Under the pieces are notes generated by a model that saw nothing but the letters and a program-made list of their open reading frames with translations, searched no databases and was not told the DNA's origin. 64,000 nucleotides of DNA. Source: Bin87 sp034423595. Lineage in GTDB: Bacteria > Chloroflexota > Dehalococcoidia > Lucifugimonadales > UBA3495. Of the stretch, positions 61,401 through 64,000 are shown piece by piece; the first letter of the stretch is position 1; each line of letters begins with the position of its first letter. The translations under genes were made by a program, and so were the position numbers. The stretch is taken from the NCBI GenBank assembly GCA_965207025.1, contig OZ242258.1, forward strand, positions 1,736,001-1,800,000. The letters run 5' to 3'.

Positions 61401-64000
61401 GGCTCTGATTTGGAGCGGAACCGGCGTGCGTTGCCCGGTTGTGGCCTGCCTCTCACGCCGAGCATCGACTTTGACGTGTCGGCGGGTGATGACGACGATG
61501 ATGACGACCCGTTCGCCGCCTTGCGGCAGGCTTGGCGCCAGCACGACGTGACCTCGGGTTTTGGCATGTCGTGTGACGTGACTGTGGTGGTCACGCGCTC
61601 CGTGGAGCGTGAGGACTCGAATGGCAATCCGGTGTCGTACTCCTACGAGCGCGCCTACGACATCCAGTGCGAGAACAACCTGAAGACCGACGACCAGATG
61701 GCGTTCAACGCCTGCGACGACAAGCTGCGCGAGGCGGCCAGGTTGATTCCCACTGGGACTTCCTGGCGTGACGACCGTTCCACGGTGACTTACTCGAACC
61801 TGATTTGCGGCTGGGGGCCGCCGCGCCCCTTCCTGGATCCTGACGACATCTCGTACTGGGGCAGCGCCAGGTACAACGCGGCGCGTTCCATCTACGGCTT
61901 CGTGATTGACTGGTACCGTGGCGGCGGCGGCGCCGACGGCGACGACCGTGGATGTAGAATCGACGTGCTGCGCTATCGCGTCAATGCGGATGACGAGTAC
62001 GTCAGCGTCATGCAGAATCAGCGACCGGTGGGCACCAAGTACTGGCGTCTGGGAACTGCTCCGGAGAACGACGTCGACTGCACGGCTGCGGCTGGCGAGG
62101 ATTCCGTTGACGTGAACATTTTCATGGCGGCGGCAGATCCGACGTGGGATGCGGTGGATCGCGATTGGCATGGGGCGCAGGCGGCCCATTTCGCCTTGTA
62201 CGTCTCCGGACTGAACGACGGGCACGTCATTGGCGCCGATGATACGGACCCGTGGCGTCGGGTGGCATTGGGCTCTTGGGATTGGAGCGATGCGCGCCTG
62301 GGCCTCGATGGTGGTCTGCAACGGCCTTTGGGTATGGTCTTGCCCAACGCTACGGACGGTGCTTCGGCGGATTCTTCGCCGGGGCTTTCCCTGCCGTCGG
62401 TGCAGGCGTTCTATGAGGGACGTGCGTTTGCCGTCACCCGCGACATGGCCGACGCCAACGGCGTGGTGCGGCTGTACGTGGTGCCATGCTTGCCGAATTA
62501 CGCCTACGTGCAGCCACACCTGCGGGTCTGCCGAGACCTGTCGGCCGGCGCGGGACACGGCTTTCCCCTGGAGTTCAGGCAGGCCACGTCGGATGCCGGG
62601 CCTTTTGGCCTGCTTACGACGAGTACGGGGCAGGTGTTGCGCTACTCCTACGTCGTGACGGTCAACTTTGAGGATACGGCGGACAGCGACTTGCCGGTGT
62701 CCATACCGGGGCTGGCGGTGCCCCCTTCTGGGCAGCGCTGTGAGGTGGTTCGTCATCGTGACGGGCACTGGGCGGAGGTCCGCGTTGCCGGTGGAGCCTG
62801 CGACGTGGACAGCCTTCAGCCGGTGCAGGTGCATTTCCGCAATGACGGCTCCGACTTGGTCAACTTGGCGGTGTACGGCACCGGTGGGCGCAGCCATGAG
62901 TTGGACTTCGTGGAGATGAAGCACACTGAGCGCAACGACGGTTCCGCCGCCAGCTCGGCAGAGCGTTTGGGACGCCTGGGAGTGCTGGAGCGTGCTCCGT
63001 TGCCGGTGCCCGTCGGTGGACGGGGTACGGTGACGGTTACTCCCGGCATGGCCGATGCTGAGGGTGATGTTTGGCTGTTGGCCTATCGCTGTGGCGGCGG
63101 CGCGGTTCCGCTGTGTCCGCGCAGTGGTCGTGGCAAGGCCGGCGACATTACGGGCTTCAGGATGGCGCCGGCGGTGTCCTTCGCCGTCCGCGTGCGTTAT
63201 ACCGCGGCTTCCGGCATTGCGCATACGGCGCTGGGGACGGTCTGCCAGGGCGCGGACTGCGAGCCGCCGGTGCCGGACGTGTTGCTGGAGGCGGCTCCTG
63301 ATCTGGGCGCCGGTGTCTGCGGAGTGAAGGCTTACGACAATGGTCGGCTATGGCCAGATCGTGTGGTTCGGGGCGGCGCCTGTGCTCCTGCCGACGAGGA
63401 GCCGTTGAACGTCAAGGTCCGGCAGGGCAGTGCCGGCGCTGACCACGTGGTGGTGTTCGCCACCGGTGGGCGTGACCTGTCGTCCACGCAGGTGCGTCGG
63501 AGCCCCGGGAATCCCGGGACGCCGGCCGGCAAGGTTGGTTTGCGCAGGGTGACGCTGAGCGCATCTGGGGAGGTGGCGGTTTCGCCGGATCTGGCGGATG
63601 CCAACGGGCGGGTGCTTTTGCTGGGATACCTGTGTTCGGACTCTTCGGACGCGGAGCGTCCCACGGCGTTGGCGGATTGTCCCGCTGGTGTGACGACTGC
63701 CGGCGCCGATTTGGACATTTCACGGCGTCCGCTGTTCCAAATCCTGGTGGAGTACGACGCCACGGGGTTGATGTTCTCCGGCTTGCGGATTTGCAAGGGG
63801 GACAGCTGCGCGGTGTCGTATCCGCTGGGCCGGGAGTCCGTGCCCGGGATGGGGTGCGCCGTGTCAGCGCAGCGGGCCGGTTCCAGGCATCACTGGCCGA
63901 GCGGCGTGCTTGCGGGCGGCGATTGTGACCGCGACAATCTTGACGATTTTCAGGTTACGTTCAAAGGGGTGCCAGGCGGCGACCGTATGCGGGTATACGT
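52422..64000 (+). CDS. Giant secreted surface protein, Calx-beta-like repeats, 3' end beyond window
   Basis: One frame runs from ATG 52422 to the window end without a stop: at least 3,859 residues. I translated it through by eye; no other + frame in this interval gives a long ORF. Start choice: GGGAG eight bases upstream, then a signal peptide (ALRSWPMLLVIAVVASVLVW, ending near SASAQ). Layout: about nine Calx-beta-like domains of roughly 100 residues (LTVAEGxxGxYxVxLxSxP, SPxxLxFTPxNWxxPQTVxV, GGGYDxxxVxxVxVxVTDDD), module 1 of about 1,100 residues, about four more Calx-beta-like domains, module 2, then further repeats. Late repeats lose the DDD calcium-type end. Such proteins act as adhesins or calcium-dependent surface layers. 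No catalytic motif was noticed. Confidence 0.85.
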   Translation, partial: MSSKVFRMSVFALRSWPMLLVIAVVASVLVWGTASRSASAQPEGLEIAGSSLTVAEGATGSYRLRLGSAPADSDTVFVVPSPPTDSGVSVAPSYLEFTSSNWDAYQTVYVSAHADDVDESVPDVTVAHLRSVYSGAASGPAVPTAVTGADVIVTVTDDDTRGVALSQTSLTVAEGDDAFYLVSLRSEPTGDVTVTLGGSVDGLVTVSPATLIFTPANWSVPQTVVVLGVRDDVADGLSRSAAVTHTVTGGDYDGYTVGDVAVSVTDDDVKGLELSLERLAITEGGSGSATVRLTSKPTDEVTVTLSSGSGVELPETTLTFPVDAWDDPQRFVVNNEDNGVAHGVRAATVALSASGGGYGSQRASLAVSLLDNDPVPNSELWVSKTHLTVGDGAANTYYVRLAQRPDSNVSVALSSRDASIATVSPTSLTFTPRNWRVDREVTVTGAEDFAHVLGARATHVAHAVEGANQYYVSVAVSDDDVADLGDDAGVLFAHGVAGEELGSDAVLTVAEGSTGSYQVSLQRRPSGNVRLFVVSSAPAAVVVSPPFLDFTPSDYSVPQPVVVRSLDDRVASGDAARAVLLHRLADGGYDQVSVRSLNVVVTDDDAIGVTVTPTALALVEGASGGYSVVLNSEPLGPVSFYVSSIAGSGVTGHITRDEDVFSGLLTGPSQLTFTPSDWDEPKTIRVRARADSRVNSTRGVDFSHEVHGGGYDAVSVDSFNLLTLDDDFDGVTVSESSLSLAVGDQATFTIHLNSDPGVSGKTVRLTVDSAPPSVLTLSDDALDFTDADWHIPKRVVVTGVGAGRATLSLSDGADLGSVFVTARSSASAGVTINPAGPLHLGLNGVGGYTVVLDERPSSSVVVTARSSAPAVGTVSPSDRTFTPTDWDVPQSFTVLGVGDGEAVISHVANGASFSNSAVGSLSVVVATGTSVVEVSTSDLRIGVGGQGSYALTLVSGGQATVTVVSSDASKAVVSDSSVVLTDTVPEQTVTVTGVGAGSAVISHGVSSGGTATSVNVTVDANAVLPGFTLSDVEGTAGAYWEWAGETFTVELGTASGLKPGRVWVYRVPVGDDGAAPLSCHTDRVSALHVAEGDFVVGSGATISEVRASSSLFEYGVNFLCVIDEEGKGQDNAPLRLTVHEPLETYRVWLKNASMGEGGSTTLAGAALPDDFRVFHGRQGVGGASDAWSMPQFRGTGAATGDALTETSGTLYHCKDVEVVSKQVGCEWDEHRALSAEPWRVGIEPADASGDSAIKVPGDVLEFRVDFNVLDARLKDRFFIYWGPVDLWRLDADGVGDFAVHEEHVIGLTRTEVFRSDLTGDGFYEFRIPHHGSTNELGKTFVALVRCNDDFITVTGNPEVARNEAAFSDCTKVDVPGVNFDAEHLELELLRLAWSQHDVMSGLGLTCGTVKVTVTRRDNDPDPDVEEWVEASRAFEVDCSNEGDATVFTTANVDACHDDLVAAGRLSLDDFTFSGDSDLTADLFYPGSLISDPVAPLYCGFGPVEPFYDTDTWGSTRYNAARSFYGFVIDWQGGFDPPHFRDGCMMVLPYRTVRLSDGSLAYYGEEELGADRPYGTERWLLGDAGELDVSDGVDEAELCFLAPNADPDWSFDDYSWHDAQAMHFAVYVSGMPAEHDHRVDDADDGWRRTALGAWDWRDEGGVPGGGVRRRIGFALPTDVADGRPVLSEFHVPGGYSFSVSRDYADAQGRVYIYLVPCLPWQGDHTATCDDLVEGTGSGQTVVFKPADEQDGPFGVDPSRSGSDPYTLVYSQKFTVNFGNVAVGLPDDRPVSLPALSEESTTGCAVVRGAGGVWPERLVQGGGCTAGASDPVTVVVENSEVTHGLQNFIVYATGGRSDGLDLVNMRRSAGADASPAQLARLGLLERVVSVPAGDTGEARVVVTPDMAGDDGDVYLLFYECGGVSAPICARNSRDSAGVVPDYDVPVDPAFVVRVNWLDSAGLVESNLRPVCQGRNCEPLMPFLRAEAPTDSVGCEVRGYDGGADVDDLTYWPDRVVSGGACTHGGFVQRTVSIPNSTSSPRRLVVYSTGGRGYGLDLAQVRRFCHGSGCPTIPPTWRSAGKVGLKRDVLSLAAGASGSVTVDYGMADGYGDVLLLAYDCPAGVCPDAVHPSNPTVFAVDQRPLFQALVNLSPPRAVTVTPDSLQIAEGAEGVYEVALGSRPTGEVFIAATAAPDGRVSVAPSPLLFNSSNWSTPQRVTVTSLSDDDVFDDQLHITHSITGADYGDAGLCPNGCPVSVSIIDDDTVGVNISETDISVREDSSASYSVSLRTRPSALVEVKPVVSPADGVVTVSPASLSFTPHNWQVPQEFNLEGVVDRVSHDPLRTASVTHDFAGGGYDGVQSGSVAVTVLDVTVPGSAPRVMVSEHAMSLETGSSGTYSVSLSTEPSSDVTVSVSSRNSSVATVSPSTLTFTTANWRVAQVVTVNGVASGEAVVEHQVSGGGYDYVRVSSVVVTVAGADPVKGVVFSGQSVRVLPGGSASYTARLNAAPSGDVTLSLSSDAPGVALASPGALVFTTGNWHQVQTVTVHGISVGATTISHAISGGGYGSVSVPAVDVSVVSTDGPGGGLGGVNSSSDSGNGVGLSDDAGVGVDLFWRPQTWLGAPGLPPAVDVAWSKVVEPSWLFRPEPLPRPAVATYGGRWSAVAGFAPQQLLDRGWQWFGDYFDLTLYGFTPNARIWAYRLVVDDGDPAPTDCRTEGRSALPIKSAMTDGSGGHLFSDLLVSAGLFAEGKNYVCAVDAMGLILPSPKVLTVYDPPDVYRMQLSIIDVSTGGMSQLSEEFKVIDGQHYGGAHESPWSMPQFRGVSRDNYLTRTNGVWHRCSDSPEAHVGRDGVGTSLKQVGCDWDEHDESVPGKVGIVRVPSTGSPAVKVPGDDVEFRIGFHPTQFSGREKERFAVFWGPVDMWLLGAPDGVQPSDFTIHKAHLAGLNWVLVTQSDLDSDGNYLLKINRESANSAGDTFVSVVPCNEDYLGPSEPGSDLERNRRALPGCGLPLTPSIDFDVSAGDDDDDDDPFAALRQAWRQHDVTSGFGMSCDVTVVVTRSVEREDSNGNPVSYSYERAYDIQCENNLKTDDQMAFNACDDKLREAARLIPTGTSWRDDRSTVTYSNLICGWGPPRPFLDPDDISYWGSARYNAARSIYGFVIDWYRGGGGADGDDRGCRIDVLRYRVNADDEYVSVMQNQRPVGTKYWRLGTAPENDVDCTAAAGEDSVDVNIFMAAADPTWDAVDRDWHGAQAAHFALYVSGLNDGHVIGADDTDPWRRVALGSWDWSDARLGLDGGLQRPLGMVLPNATDGASADSSPGLSLPSVQAFYEGRAFAVTRDMADANGVVRLYVVPCLPNYAYVQPHLRVCRDLSAGAGHGFPLEFRQATSDAGPFGLLTTSTGQVLRYSYVVTVNFEDTADSDLPVSIPGLAVPPSGQRCEVVRHRDGHWAEVRVAGGACDVDSLQPVQVHFRNDGSDLVNLAVYGTGGRSHELDFVEMKHTERNDGSAASSAERLGRLGVLERAPLPVPVGGRGTVTVTPGMADAEGDVWLLAYRCGGGAVPLCPRSGRGKAGDITGFRMAPAVSFAVRVRYTAASGIAHTALGTVCQGADCEPPVPDVLLEAAPDLGAGVCGVKAYDNGRLWPDRVVRGGACAPADEEPLNVKVRQGSAGADHVVVFATGGRDLSSTQVRRSPGNPGTPAGKVGLRRVTLSASGEVAVSPDLADANGRVLLLGYLCSDSSDAERPTALADCPAGVTTAGADLDISRRPLFQILVEYDATGLMFSGLRICKGDSCAVSYPLGRESVPGMGCAVSAQRAGSRHHWPSGVLAGGDCDRDNLDDFQVTFKGVPGGDRMRVY
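52552..55484 (+). repeat. First block of Calx-beta-like coding repeats (about nine)
   Basis: Units of about 300-370 bases encode the pattern LTVAEG...VSL..RP, VSP..L.FTP.NW..PQ.V.V, and V.VTDDD. The first six end in DDD or DND, the calcium-binding edge of Calx-beta domains; units 7-9 end in ARSS, VATG and DAN instead, so they may not bind calcium. Confidence 0.75.
55536..58866 (+). repeat. Module 1, copy of an unrecognised domain array
   Basis: A stretch of about 1,100 codons with landmarks VWVYRVPVGDDG, SMPQFRGT, GCEWDEH, IYWGPVDLW, DVMSGLGLTCG, WGSTRYNAARSFYGFVIDW, AMHFAVYVSG, ALGAWDW, and two shorter sub-repeats starting GC.V and containing WP(E/D)R(L/V)V, GG.C, VVY.TGGR and MADG.GDV.LL.Y.C. 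Each landmark recurs in module 2 about 4.9 kb later. Rich in Cys, so disulfides are likely. Confidence 0.8.
58872..60162 (+). repeat. Second block of Calx-beta-like coding repeats (four)
   Basis: Four units of the same type as the first block (LQIAEGAEGVYEVALGSRPT, DISVREDSSASYSVSLRTRP, MSLETGSSGTYSVSLSTEPS and VRVLPGGSASYTARLNAAPS). Only the first ends in IDDD; the others lack the calcium-type end. Confidence 0.75.
60441..63740 (+). repeat. Module 2, second copy of the unrecognised array
   Basis: Landmarks in the same order as module 1: IWAYRLVVDDGD, SMPQFRGV, GCDWDEH, VFWGPVDMW, DVTSGFGMSCD, WGSARYNAARSIYGFVIDW, AAHFALYVSG, ALGSWDW, PLFQILVEY. The spacing between matching landmarks is 4,890-4,905 bases. 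After its end another GC.V sub-repeat starts (GMGCAVSAQRAGSRHHWPSG), so the array continues beyond the window. Confidence 0.8.

Noticed and set aside
60864..63224. Minus-strand open frame of 786 codons opposite the giant gene
   Set aside because: Its residues are Arg/His/Gln-rich without domain signatures, it has no ribosome site, and the + strand frame across the same interval shows clear repeat domains. It is an antisense shadow, as are the other long minus frames in 52-64 kb.
1..64000. tRNA, rRNA or insertion sequence genes
   Set aside because: I scanned for tRNA-like cloverleaf ends, rRNA signatures and DDE/HUH transposases and saw none; the only mobile-element enzyme recognised is the serine recombinase.

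Overview
This is high-GC bacterial DNA. The parts fit a member of the Chloroflexota (a Dehalococcoidia- or SAR202-like, or sponge/marine lineage): a compact transfer apparatus of monoderm type, very large secreted repeat proteins (RCC1/GLUG and Calx-beta types), a DUF5679-like mini-protein and a CAP-domain lipid-side protein. That placement is inference from gene content; there is no rRNA or tRNA in the window to confirm it.

Layout. (1) 1-16.4 kb is a defence-type block on the + strand. It holds a type I restriction-modification locus in the order hsdR (cut by the window edge), hsdS, hsdM, with two HicA/HicB toxin-antitoxin pairs in opposite gene order between hsdR and hsdS and several small unknown ORFs between hsdS and hsdM. 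A 1,718-residue fusion of an exonuclease-like domain, a RecQ helicase and a UvrD helicase follows, then a small XRE regulator and a TPR-repeat protein that ends at a good terminator. (2) 16.4-35.2 kb is an integrative, probably conjugative element. It has a minus-strand regulator with three XRE domains, a 1.2-kb non-coding stretch with a 41-bp tandem repeat array and several palindromes, a minus-strand accessory gene, and a + strand transfer operon (exported protein, VirB6/TrbL, two VirB2-like pilins, a PrgI/VirB3-like fusion, VirB4 ATPase, coupling ATPase, replication-relaxation-like protein, HTH protein). A CAP-domain cargo gene and a large serine recombinase follow. The recombinase abuts a 5'-truncated ImmA/IrrE gene, whose usual DUF4411 PIN partner is intact, so the right end of the element probably lies near 35.2 kb. 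I found no left end and no classical relaxase. (3) 36.6-43.8 kb carries a degenerate zinc-ribbon mini-protein, a 5'-nucleotidase lipoprotein, a minus-strand unknown gene and a 1.3-thousand-residue secreted RCC1/GLUG protein. (4) 44.1-50.8 kb is mostly minus strand: a run of small Cys-rich or unknown genes including a tandem paralogous pair and an ORF broken by an in-frame TGA, then two membrane proteins. (5) 50.9-64 kb has a PAS-LuxR regulator followed by a giant secreted protein gene that starts at 52,422 and is still open at the window end (at least 3,859 codons). It contains Calx-beta-like repeats and two copies of an unrecognised module of about 1,100 residues, spaced 4.9 kb apart.

How the parts work together: the R-M/helicase/TA block looks like a defence island next to an integrated mobile element; the element carries its own control circuit (HTH proteins plus a repeat array); the right half is devoted to cell-surface proteins, with a PAS-LuxR regulator placed just upstream of the giant surface protein. 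All functions are assigned by reading motifs by eye; no database search was possible.
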